Source: Aldrovandia affinis
Lineage: Eukaryota; Chordata; Actinopteri; Notacanthiformes; Halosauridae
DNA length: 64,000 bases
Assembly (NCBI GenBank): GCA_029706075.1
Contig: JAINUG010000200.1
Coordinates: forward strand, 682,001 to 746,000
Direction: 5' to 3'
Shown piece after piece: positions 35,428-47,130 of the stretch. Under the pieces are notes generated by a model that saw only the letters and a program-made list of their open reading frames with translations, searched no databases and was not told the DNA's origin. Position numbers and translations under genes: made by a program. The stretch's first letter is position 1, and every line of letters starts with the position of its first letter.

Positions 35428-37291
35428 TTAGCTAATGTTAAGAGATTAGTCATCACCTGCAGTATGAGCAAATGACTTAGGGAGCGATGTCCCTCACAAC
35501 AATTGCTATATGAGCAACCCAAAAACAGAAAACTATTGTAGGTCAATAAAAAGTACAAAGTTCTATCCTTTACAATAACTTTCCTAAGCTGGTAAACTGA
35601 CTAACCTAACCTAGATAGCTGCTAACAAAGTTTTTGAACCTGCGTGGGAGTGTAAATGTCATTGGCAGGAAGTAACGCAGTTGCCATAACAGCACTTTTG
35701 GGAGTTGCTGGTTGCGGCCATTTTGGCTCTAAATAATGGCTCTTAACAATGGCTTTGTATGTTGAAATGGCTTCCAGTTTCCAGTATTATTGTACTGAAG
35801 TGTACCTTGCAACCATGTCATTTTTCACGATTCATTTTGAAAGGAGCCTTGTTTCCAAAAAACCCAGTTTTAATCAAAACTGTGGCCCGTGAAACAGCTT
35901 TTTCCTCAGTGCGCTGGTCTGTTTAAAAGTCTGACGTTCTAATTTGGTGAGATACTGTACAACACTATAAAAAGATGGTAGAAGAGCACAAAAATAATTC
36001 TTAAGAAATGCTAACAATTTTCACTCACCTTTAATAAAAGCTAGCAAACAGATTTTTATGAAATTGCTAGGATACGTTTGGATCCTTTGCAAAAAAATAA
36101 TTTAGGTCAAATCTAGGTGTTCGGGAATGTATATGATGCACAAAAATTAAGCCATCTAGCTTAATCTCATGGATTTTGCAATTTAAAGTTCTTTACACAC
36201 CAGCTGTGTTACTTTACTCCTTTACTAAAAATCTATGTTTTAAAAATAAAAATAAAGTTTTATAATATGAAGTGAGCAAAATAGGTAATTACCACTGAAG
36301 GAAAGAATATACGATAGCTAGATAATTAAAACATGTGGGTGAATAACAAATGTAGCTTGCTTCCTACCTTGTTTTAATCAAGCTACACCAAAGGTACACA
36401 GTGTAGCTTGCGAGCTAGCATGGCACTAAACTGTTAAACTACATAGCTAGCTAGCATTGAAGTCGAGCTGACAGAAAAAGGTCGGGCTGAGCCTCTGCTC
36501 TGTGAAAGTGGGTCAAGGGCCTCACTCATCGGCTGGCAGACAGTATGAATATTTAGAAAGTAAAATAATTTGAATAATTTAACATTATACCTTCCCAATT
36601 ACCCTAAAAATATTGAAAGACTGTTCAAATATATGTACGACGTCCTGAAAAAATTGGATATCTTAAGCAAATAATATTTTCCAATTTTGTACAAATCAAA
36701 TTGTGTTGAAGTTCTATGGGGTTTAAGCCCTCTCATAGGGGAGTGTCATGACTGATGTAACACCAGTTTCTTCCATTGGGGAAAAATACTGGAAAATGTT
36801 TCCTTGACCTCTGGAAAAGGTGGTCAAGCGACACTCTTGGAAAACTGTGGGAAAGAAAACAAAGAGCAGAAAAGAAACAAATGAAGACTTTTAAAAGAAA
36901 ACATCCACCAGTTCACTACATAAATCCAGACACTTTAAGGTAGCTGGGGGAGTGAAAATTATATTTACATAGCTAAAAAAGCTATTAAAAATATGAAACA
37001 CCACTATTGAATAATTCAAATATCGAGATATTAAAAGTGTAAGACTAACTAACAGACTTAATATTTTTTCTAGAAATTCTGTGGAAGTGAGGTGATTGGT
37101 TGACAGAATATGATTGTAACCATTATGCTAGTTTTTGCTAATATGCTACAGTACATGGTTTTTCATAACATGTAGACTAACATTTGTTGAGAAATTTTGC
37201 TCTAGTTTGGCATTGTTCCAATGTTTCATTTGTGTCTTTGGTATGTCCTATTTCCCTAATATAACTAGTATAAATCTCTAATACTATCTTG
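35428..37291. other. unique AT-rich DNA
   Basis: No gene or bounded element. TAGCTAGC-rich sequence recurs at 36,310-36,460. Confidence 0.45.
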
Positions 37292-37325
37292 CTCTCTCTT
37301 TCTCTCTCTCACACACACACACACA
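37292..37325. repeat. (CT)n(CA)n compound microsatellite
   Basis: A CT-rich run passes directly into CACACA. Further degenerate CA/GACA repeats follow to about 37,375. Confidence 0.95.
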
Positions 37326-39224
37326 GATGTATGCTCATTCACACAGACAGACAGACACAAACACACACATACAAAGATACAAACACCTGTATATGGGTTT
37401 TATTGTGCTTTGTTCAATCATGCCAGCGGTATGTATATTTTCATGATGTGCTCTGCTTTACATGTGCATTGTTTTGCCCTACCATCATTCCAGACAGACC
37501 TTTTAAGGTTGATCATTTATTCATCAGTCATTGTTCAGCAGATCAACTAGAGTTTTTCCCAGCTGGACATAATCCACATAGTGGACATAGTCTGTCAGCC
37601 TTGCTGCATAACCCTTGGATGGATCAAGGAGATTTATAGACATTTCTGGATGCGTAGAGGCGGAACTTTTTGCAATGCTATCGTAATCAGTGATATCCAT
37701 ATCCTGACATGTCATATGCATGACATTGGTTACACATTTTGAAATATCCTTTGAAGTATTTTGAAGTAATTATTTTAAATGGCATGTGAGAACAAAAACT
37801 ATCGCAATATACCATCTGAATGTGCAGCAGGTTTAAAGTACTCCTAAAATAAACAAAGTTGTTTTCGTGATCATTCCCAGAGGGAACAGAGGGGTAAAAC
37901 TTGGCTGCATTCTGAGGTCAAGTTCAGCTTTCTTGGGAGGACTTCACAGTGCTAATTAGCATGTGAATATCGATGGGCGTGTTTCCTTCTTTTATTTAAA
38001 CACTTTGCCCCCACTTTTGCTTCTTCTGGGACTTATTAGGGCTTTCTCTGCAAATTTGCCTGTTGCCTGGTATATTTAGACTTTTTTTTCTTCCTTGGAG
38101 AAGGACAGTTTTAAATAATTCATAAATATGCATGTCTTTGTCAAAAGACCTATAATTCCTGTGCTCTTGCCCTTTTGATTGCATTGAACAATATTGCTAA
38201 GTTATTACCTAATATATTTGTTGATAGGGGGTCATTATTTATTGATTTATATATATACATACATACATATTAGGGTTGTTATGTTATAAAAACAATACAC
38301 GTGGCACTTAAAATTAGACAGACAATTATTTTGTTTTTGTGTTTCCTGGTGCTGTGCATTCAGTAAATTACGTCAGGTTTTAATTTGAAAGATAACTTTA
38401 CCTTACCGCACTATAATGGCAATCTCAACTAGATTACTTCAACACATAATTGACAGTGGATTATTCATACAGTACAACAATAGTTTGTTTTTCAAAATTG
38501 CATTTAGTTATGTGTCAAAGACCTATTAATTTGTCTGGTTTGCTCCTGAAATTGGATTTAAATTATCCTATACATACAGTACTGCAGCAGGTTGTCTCAA
38601 TAGCATTATTAGCATAAACTCAATTTTTAAGATCCTATCATTTTCTCCCCAGTGCAAGTGAAAAGGCTTTTTCTCCTGAAAAAAATATAGCAGTCACCTT
38701 TTCTATTACAAAGAGGTAATTTCAATCACTGTGAATAGAGAATTATTTCAGCACTATTGTCAGACAATGTTTCAGTCGTATTGGCATGCCACAACAATAT
38801 TGTAGTATTTACAACGGTTATTTCATGAATAATTAGAAAGACAGCTTTTTATTTGCAATGAATACTCATTTTCTATTATATTTAAATTAACTAATTTTAT
38901 TTCAGCATTGCACGTATCCTCACTCCACACTCACATGCATGTGTGAAACTCTCCTTTATTTGGATAGCCAGTTTCTTGCTTATATGTCCTGATGATGGAC
39001 ATAGATAATTAGACTGATGCATCTAAACATAAATCAAGGTTTGTAAATGAACTAGAAAGAAAAACCAAGGCGCTCTTCACTCTTCTTCACCATAGAATAG
39101 TTTTTTTCCTTCTAGTTTATTTACTCACCGAGACCCCCACACTAAACAGCACCCTCTAGTATTTTTGGGCCATTTATTTCACTGTGTACCCAGGCAGTGC
39201 TTCCCTCCACCTTTTTTCATAAAT
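37326..39224. other. repeat-poor DNA, possible conserved block
   Basis: No exon. The part at 37,860-38,170 is repeat-free and GC-balanced, with GCTAATTAGCATGTGAATAT among homeodomain-like cores. Confidence 0.4.
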
Positions 39225-39310
39225 CAAGGTTCATCAGCCTTGGGGTCATGACCCCAAATGTGGTCACCAGCTGAAAAATGTGGCCAGAAAGTCTTGCTCA
39301 TTTGTTGGTA
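39225..39310 (+). mobile_element. hAT-Charlie-like terminal fragment
   Basis: CCTTGGGGTCATGACCCCAA resembles the terminal block of Charlie-type hAT elements (ends like CAGTGGTTCTCAACCTGGGG). The extreme tip is altered and no partner end was found. Confidence 0.45.
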
Positions 39311-39964
39311 AGAAATGATTGTATTACCAATCAAATTGTATAAACAAATAGGGCTCCATTGATCAATTGACACATAAATCACAACCATTTTGTTAAAACA
39401 ATATTTTTAAAAATATAATTATTATTTCATTAAAAAATCTTATAATAGAATTAAGAAATTGAAATACCTTTGCCATAGTTTGTAACATCTGGTAAAGATA
39501 TCTATCTAGTGCATTGTGTTTATATGTAATGGCTAGTGAGGTCTAGCTAAATTAGGTGTATTCTAGACTTCTAGTCTACAGAAAGCATACAGCCTAACAA
39601 ACACAAATCTCCCCTTTCTTACCAAACATTAAAAAAACAAGGGGAAGCTAAGGAAGCAACATTTTTTGTAGTAATTTGAAATGTAGTGGTTCTGTGAGAA
39701 CTGAAGCTAGTAAACACATTCGGTGCTCATCCACACATGCACAGAGGGACTCATTTGAGGTGAGATATAGGATTGTCCAATGCATGAAAGCACACACTCA
39801 CATCTCAGAAACCTACCATCAAATGAAATCGAGCACCTCATTAACTTCTATTGTAGAGGTGTCTCTGGCCTGAATTTTTACTACAAACTTTTGTCTTGGT
39901 GCAATAGCAGAATATATAGCACTCCCAGCATTAGCCTTCAGAGTGCTGGTGCCAGTCAAAGTAC

Positions 39965-40330
39965 TTAACATAAGAACATAAGAAAAACTGATGATGAGAA
40001 CAGACCATTCAGCAGATATAGGCTTGCCATTTTGCCTACAGTCTTGAAAGTATCTGTACCACTGTGTCAAGACTATTTTTTAACACCCCAAGGGTCTATG
40101 GTTCTATAAGCAAGCTAATCCATGCACTAAAAATCTGTGTGAGGCAGACTCATGCACCCTGACTTCCAGAAAGACCCAATACCATAGCACTTTAGATATA
40201 AGTAGTGAGTTCAGGTGTCCCATTCTCAGTACAAAGCCTAATTTTCACAGGCTGTGTTAAGAGGCACAGGAACCAAATATGACAGGCATAGCTGCATTTC
40301 TAATCTTATGCTTGTATAAACAAAATTTAA
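39965..40330. repeat. old dispersed repeat, class unknown
   Basis: It starts TTAACATAAGAACATAAGAA, a phrase I know as the edge of an interspersed repeat common in ray-finned fish. The following body has no tRNA boxes or TIR. The right boundary is a guess. Confidence 0.35.
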
Positions 40331-40514
40331 TTGGTTGGACTTGTTAAATTCATGATGCCATTAATTTTTGTATAGTTCAGAGGGCATGCACAGTATAGTT
40401 CTGAGATATTAGTAAGTAATATTATCATTATTTAACAATAAAATTAGATGTTTCACATGTCCTGTAAGAATATCAAGTTGAAATGAGTGACATGAAATTT
40501 TACAACACTTATGT

Positions 40515-40916
40515 CCCAATAATACATCCATCCATCCATCCATCCATCCATTATCTAAGCCGCTTATTCCTGGTCAGGGTCGCGGGGGGCTGGAGCCTAT
40601 CCCAGCATGCGTTCTGGGCGAGAGGCAGGAATACACCCTGGACAGGTCGCCAATCCATCACAGGGCACACACACCATTCACTCACACACTCATACGTACG
40701 GGTAATTTAGACTCTCCAATTAGCCTAACGTGCATGTCTTTGGACTGTGGGAAGAAACCGGAGTACCCGGAGGAAACCCACGCGGACACGGGGAGAACAT
40801 AAAAACTCCGCACAGAAAGGCCCCCGGCCTGGATTCGAACCCGAGACCTTCTTGCTGTGAGGCGACAGCGCTATCCAATAATACATACTAATACACCGTG
40901 CCGCCCCAATAATACA
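40515..40916 (-). mobile_element. full-length tRNA-derived SINE with 12-bp TSD and disrupted head
   Basis: CCCAATAATACA flanks the element at 40,515-40,526 and 40,905-40,916. Read on the minus strand it has the common fish order: tRNA-like head (GGCGGCACGGTG..., box B-like GGGTTCGAATCC), GAGTTTTTATGTTCTCCCCG, GGTTTCTTCCCACAGTCCAA, CCTGTCCAGGGTGTATTCCT, and a 3' GGATGGATGGATG tail. Between head blocks GGTG and GATAGCGCTG the expected box A core is replaced by about 18 bp that include a copy of the target sequence. Box A is therefore destroyed. Confidence 0.93.
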
Positions 40917-41082
40917 GAACATAAAAAATATTGATAACATTTGTATTAACTAGAAACCTCTAGGTTTTGTTTGAGTTCATTTGTGTGTGAGACATAAACA
41001 TTTTGGATCCATGCAGCCTTCTCTAAAACTGCATTTTAAGCTTATCTTGTCTTTATCATGTAACCTTGACTAACATGTAATC

Positions 41083-41320
41083 TTGACTGTGCCCATCCAG
41101 GCAGTGGCCAGGAGTAGGGGGCAGAGGGTACCGGTCGGCATAGAATTCCCCATCTCATTGTGGAAGAGCTCCTCCTCTGGCCAATCAGGGGGCTGTAGTC
41201 TGCCTGCGGCAGCCACGCAACGGTTAGCCGCTTTGAAGGATGTGCATGCCAGCATACATCCCTCTGACTTAATGGAGGATGTTGCAGCAATGGGACAGCC
41301 TTCCAAATTTGAAATCATTT
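41083..41320. other. GC-rich island of unknown nature
   Basis: About 220 bp are clearly richer in GC and CpG than the AT-rich neighbours on both sides. Borders are fairly sharp, near 41,085 and 41,315. Open frames run through it on both strands, but none has recognisable motifs. It could be an old SINE or LTR piece, an exon, or a regulatory island. Confidence 0.35.
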
Positions 41321-42439
41321 TTTTTAAATATGGGTAAATTGGAAATTAATATTAGGGTTCTATTAAAAAGCATTTACAGATTTATAGACATTTTGCACTT
41401 ACTCAGAGTGATCAGATTGATTTCACAAAAAAATAACAGCATTAATCAATTTCTGAATAAACCCATTTTCAAATTCAACTCCGCTCCTTTGACCTCATGT
41501 GATAATCTCACGATTTTTGAACATCAATCCATAATGATATGGGCAGAGTCTTGGGTTTTGGTTGCCTTTGGAAACCCTGGACAGTCCCCATGTTCTGTGT
41601 AGTGTAAAAGTCAGCCACTAGCTCTTTATCAAGTGCACTGTCAGGCAATAACACACAGGCTATTTATAGGGACCTGTTGATATATACTGCGAGCACCTGT
41701 TCATAGTAAATCCCTGCAGGTATTAATTCAGTTAGCTCATGTTTCTCACCACTATTTAAAAATGCTTGAATGCTATGTTGCCGGCAGTTCCAGTTTCCAT
41801 CTGGAACTGTGTATATTGTGCAGGGTCTTGAACTCTGGTTGCATCTTTTCTTTTCATTTCAACCTTTCTCTAGAAAGTGAATGAAACTTTCAACTCATTT
41901 AACATGTTATCTTAGTTTCCACCAGTGTCTTCTCTTGCTCGTGACATTGTGATGGGTAAAATGGATGGAGTATGCACTGTTCAGTGATTAATAATATATT
42001 CAACTGAATGAGCCTATAAAAAAGAAGAAAAAATAAACTGGTTTCAGATGTGATCACATTCAGTAGGCCATAGGGCAGTCTCCAAGGATAAATGTCTTAT
42101 TTAGAGAGAAATGCAAGAGCTGTACTGTATGTCATTTTATATGCCGCTTCAAGTTCATAGCTTAGGAAATTGTAGGTTCTATTGCACAAGACTTTTAAAA
42201 ACATTCTATTTGTGTTTGGTTTAGAACACGTGTGGTCAGGTCATCTGGTTTATAATACGGGGCCCACATCTGAGATTGCTGATGCTCACCTCTCCTTGGA
42301 GAACTGCACTGTTGCTTTAAGCTTGTTTTCTAAGCTGCAAATGACAACAAGATCTGCAAGAGCAATTTGCCAGCTCATGAAATTTAACTCCAAGTCTTAA
42401 CGGCCACAAGTACTAATTATGTCCTTTTTTATGTAAGGT
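41321..42439. other. unique DNA
   Basis: No exon or repeat recognised. The stretch 42,200-42,410 is GC-balanced. Confidence 0.45.
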
Positions 42440-42800
42440 GGCTTTTTGGGTCAGGTAATATATGTGCCCGAAACCTGAGAGTCATGAATGCAAGAGATGT
42501 GGTGCCCTGAACGCCCGTTCATTAGCATGTCGAGGCTATGCGCTCACACTGAAACAATCTTCATTACAGGCTTAGGCCTGCATCATTCAAAGCTGTGGGA
42601 AAGATAATTAAGTACCTTTAACTGTGTATCTTACCCCCACAGTGTAGTTTTCGTATATTCATTAAAATGCTGACGGTTTCTTCATTCCTGTGTCGGTGTC
42701 ACACAGTGTGACACTGTAGAAAGCTTTACGTCAAACTCAGCAGAGCACATCACATGACACGACGTTAAGCTGTTGACCTCTGAGCGATGATTCTATCAAG
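42440..42800. promoter_or_regulatory. candidate conserved noncoding element
   Basis: A repeat-free, GC-balanced block with TTCATTAGCATG, GATAATTAAGTACC and a perfect short palindrome GTGTCACACAGTGTGACAC at 42,696-42,714. No coding frame. A regulatory role is inferred from texture only. Confidence 0.35.
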
Positions 42801-42876
42801 ACTCTGGGATGAGCCCACATTAGGATTCCCAAGCAGGACTAACAAGTTGAAGTGTTCATTTGCAGATCTCTAGAAC

Positions 42877-42898
42877 TGTGTGTGTGTGTGTGTGTGTG

Positions 42899-42955
<57 letters not shown>
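42877..42955. repeat. (TG)n(AG)n compound microsatellite
   Basis: (TG)12 at 42,877-42,900 passes into a nearly pure AG array at 42,901-42,955. Confidence 0.98.
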
Positions 42956-42959
<4 letters not shown>

Positions 42960-45900
42960 CCTTGTAATTTGTAATATACACAATTGTCCTTGTAATTTCT
43001 AATGCATACAGATTTTTATTGAGAACAACATCCTTCTACATCATATGTGGTGGCTGGTATTGGATTGTGTGTGGAGAGGTGAATTTGTGGATTTTTGTTG
43101 TCAAGTAGTAGCATTTCAAAAGTGGTCTCATAATAATTCATTAAGACATGAGTGTAGGAAACCCACACAGATACATTGTCACACTATATATGTATTTTAT
43201 ATGCAAACATTACAATATAAAAACACTTTAAGGAAACATTCAATTTTTTGAGTTAGCCAGCCATAAAAGGTCTGTGCATGCCCTCTTAACTCTCTTATGA
43301 CTCTTAAAGTCCAGGAATCATGTACTCGGTGCTGTATGCAGAATGATGGGCCTCTCACTTATAGACACCTGGCATCTGTAAGGGGGCGTGAAAGGGTTAA
43401 TGTTGACAGGTGTGGTCTCTCACACAGGTGGGCCCAGTGTTCTTTTTTTCCATCAAATGAATCAATTGCTTTGTGTTCCTTGCGCTCATCTGCATAGAAA
43501 GGTTTTGAGTGTCAGTTAAAGACGTGCTTTGGCTCTCTGCGATATTACCTTTCCCACCTGGAGTTTGGAGTTGGTCCAGTTCCTGTGCACACTTAGCTCT
43601 AATGCGCCTATTAAACCAGTACAATACACTTAAGCTCTGAGGAGCCGTGCTCACCAATCCCAGACCTCCTCGCACACAGTGTCTGAGATTGTACTTGCAA
43701 TGATAAAATCAATGGAGCTTAGTGGACACATGGCGTCAAGTCAGATAAAATGTCCACTTTGTCATACACTTTGTTGGTAATTAATACACACTTAGTGCAC
43801 ACTTTCAAAAAAATTTAGCACACAATAAATCAGACAGCTGACCAATTCGTAAAAGAGCCTGCTTTAATTCAAGAAAAGAACACAGTTGGTCGATCACGAT
43901 GTGGAGCATATTGTCCATGTTTTTTGGATGATTTGTCTTCATTTAGAATATATGTCCTTTTCAGTTATTAGTGTCGATACGGACTTAAACAATGGCAGGT
44001 TGGGCGAATGGGACATAAACCATCAGAGACTTGGGCTTCCATTGTAGGATGGATTGCTGCTTCATGCTCCACTTGCTCTCTATGTTAATATTCTTCGTCG
44101 GGTCCAACGGGCGGTTAATTGGCTCTTTTCCCTGGGTTAAATGCCCACTTCAGCGGGGGATGCCAGTCAGTCATTACCCCAGCACGGCGTGCTCTTGGAG
44201 GGAAGACATCAGCTATAATTTTAACTGTCATGAGTTCTAAAATTAGACAGTGCTATGAGCATTGATGTAATAGATTTCTGTTTGGCTGCAAGCCTGCAGT
44301 GAACAGTCTTAGCCTAATATGTAATTTTGTTGTTGGGTTTCTTTCCTTGTTTAAATTATTTTTACTGTAGGAAAGGAAACATGAAAGTAAATGTATGCAA
44401 TTTTAAACAGAATTAAGAAAGGTTCCGTCTAAGTTAGTTGAATGAAAACACCAACATTTAAATTGCATTACCAATTTGGAAGATGACGTTCAAGGCACTC
44501 GAATTTAGCACCAGAAACATGGGTAGCATCGAATGAAAAGGAGTGCATAGTTAGCAGGAGTGCAATCTGAGTGGATTCTCCATTGATTTCCTCAAATCTT
44601 TTGAAGAAAACTGCCCGTGGCATCTAAGAGATGACTGATTATACCTGCATTACTTTTGACATAAAGGATGTTATTGTAACACACAAAAGCTATAGCATGA
44701 ATATGAATATATGAATGTAAAGCATATTGTAAGCCCATACACCAGATAAGAAATTATGTTGATTTCAAGCCCTGCCGTATGAATGATTTCCCATGCTTTC
44801 TCTTCCAATTACACCTATCCTCAGATCTTTGCACAGGCATACTGTATGATGATATGAAGAAATACATTTGAAGTATTTATGACCATACTTTGACATTTAA
44901 GAAGGCAGATGATATGCGTATTTGGGAGATGAAATTTCAGATTTTTTCAAATTAAATCTAATTTCCATTTATACATTATTATTCCCCACTTAGTCCCTTA
45001 AGTGCCTTCACCTGATACTAGTGCAGTTTGATCAACTATATCAGCACAATTCCATGACTAGAGGGCAAGTCTTTTCAGAACTCAACCCATTCACTGTAAC
45101 AATGATACACTTTCACTTTTTTTAATCAGGTATCTCTTTTTTCTTCTTACAAACTAATCCCTGCGCGAGTTAATGATATGGAAGTAGGGGCCAGGAAACA
45201 CACATCAGATAAACAGCCAGTAATTACTCTGTAGAAAAGTATGCAGGAAATGGATTGTTTTGGGCCTTCTGGAGTATGGCAGCAGACCCGGGACGTCAGC
45301 AAGTAAGGGAGGAAACCAGGGTTTAATTGCGGGGCAGCCAGTGTTTACATAGCAATGACACCAACAGCTATTGAAACACTGTTTATTTTTTAAATTCCTC
45401 AGTCTAAATCAATGTCAAACTGGAAGGTCATAAAATTGCATGTCAAAGGCAGATATTTTGTCAAAATTGTGGCCTGTCAAATGTGATATAATATTATATT
45501 CTTATTTTCCTGTAGAATTCTTATCTTTTTTTAAGACTGTTTTGTGTATTTTAAAGTTATATGTCAAATATGGGCATTAACAACCAAATACCTGAACCAT
45601 GCAACAACGCACATGTCAAACACTAATACTGTTTGTGGGATTCTCCTGTGCCATATAAATCGACCTAGGAAAATCCACCCCTACCTCTGTGTTGAACATG
45701 TGGAGAATATTATATTGCCTCCCTTTCTGTAGGACTTTTAGGAATAATCATACTGCTAGTTGTCCAGATGGCTGTACAAATTACTGTGTGGAGGGACACA
45801 GTGACTGTATCAGACAAAGTGGTCATCTGTTTGTCATCTGTACTTAAAAAAATATGATTATATATTACTTGAATTGTCCTTTAGGTGTGTCTGTTTGTGA

Positions 45901-46784
45901 AGGGAAGGGTGTTCTGTGGGAATCATTGGAGCAACTATAATAAACTAAACAGATAAACTAAAGGAACGACTTAAATGAGTGCACTTCCAACAATATTGTT
46001 TTAAGATTAGATGTGTATATCCATCTTTTGTTTCCCAGAATCTCATCTTCCCTCTGCTCTATTTACAGAATGCACGGTGTATGCATGTTAGTTGTGTTTA
46101 GATTTTCCCAGTAATATCCCTGCCCTAGCAGGACACCACATAGTTTTGAAAATATATTTGGGATATTTATTTATAATACATACAGTGATTCTACTTCTGT
46201 GGTCTCTATTTACTAAAGTCATAAAATGGCTGGTAAAACCGCTTTGTTTAAAGATAAGATGCAGTGTTTTAGTTTGCTATCTTGTGTCTGTCTCTCTCTC
46301 TCTCTCTCTGGAGAGGCCCTGGATTCCAGAGCGGGCTGCTTGTAGAGTCCTGTCTCCCAGGTGGAGTGGGACGCAAGGTTTAACGCTGGGCCTCTCTAAC
46401 AAAGCCCGTCGAGTGGCAGGATTTCCTGATGACTGAGTTTGTCGCCAGATTGTTTCTCAGACACATCCTGAAGGCCTCTTTGGGGAGGGGGGAGTGGGCG
46501 GTTTGAGGCCCTCAAATCTTGAACCTCCAAAGTGTTTGTGTTTCTGATTCTGCTGATTGGCCCATGTCAATTTATCGCTTAAATTTTACACTTTTGTGTG
46601 TGTGTGTGTGTTCCGCTTACTCTCCTCCACACACTTCCTGCAAGATTAGGGTCCTTGTTTGATTTACGGTTTGACATTTTTGACCTCAAACACGAGAATC
46701 CCTGGTTGGTAAGTAAGCAAAAAACATGACGCTGATCATATAAAAGTAAATGCATGTGTATATGTCTTCATACTTGACAGCGTG
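42956..46784. other. repeat-poor region with candidate conserved blocks
   Basis: No exon or mobile element recognised. GC-balanced blocks lie at 43,290-43,690, 43,960-44,230 (GGCGGTTAATTGGCTC among them) and 45,160-45,340. Short TC and TG runs occur at 46,293-46,310 and 46,593-46,611. Confidence 0.4.
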
Positions 46785-47130
46785 CACAGAAAGATGTTGG
46801 AGAACACAACCTGCGCGTGAACCTTATATCGCCACCGATCAAAATAAATGAGCAGCGTGTGAGGGCAACGTAAGGGCAAGTTCGGCCTTGCAAGACCGCG
46901 TCCTTGCGTGCTCTGAATGTTCGGCGTGATCCTGTCCCGGCCCTGCGCTGCAGCATGTGTCGCGCGCTGACGGCGGGCCCCGAAGGCGCGCAGCTCCACA
47001 ACGTCCCCTCCCCTCTCCTTGTGCTAGACGTGCTGCGAAAAGCCAGCTTCACTAGCGTGCGCCCCCCCAACCCCCTGTCCTTAATCCTCATTTTGTGGGG
47101 CAGGATAGAGTAAACAAGACCCCAGCGAGG
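46785..47130. promoter_or_regulatory. CpG-rich island without a recognisable gene
   Basis: About 22 CpGs lie between 46,865 and 47,065, against near absence in the flanks. The core includes TGTCGCGCGCTGACGGCGGG. Open frames exist on both strands (up to 125 codons on the minus strand) but show no domain, and codon use looks like CpG composition, not coding. It could be a promoter of an unseen gene or an orphan island. Confidence 0.45.
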
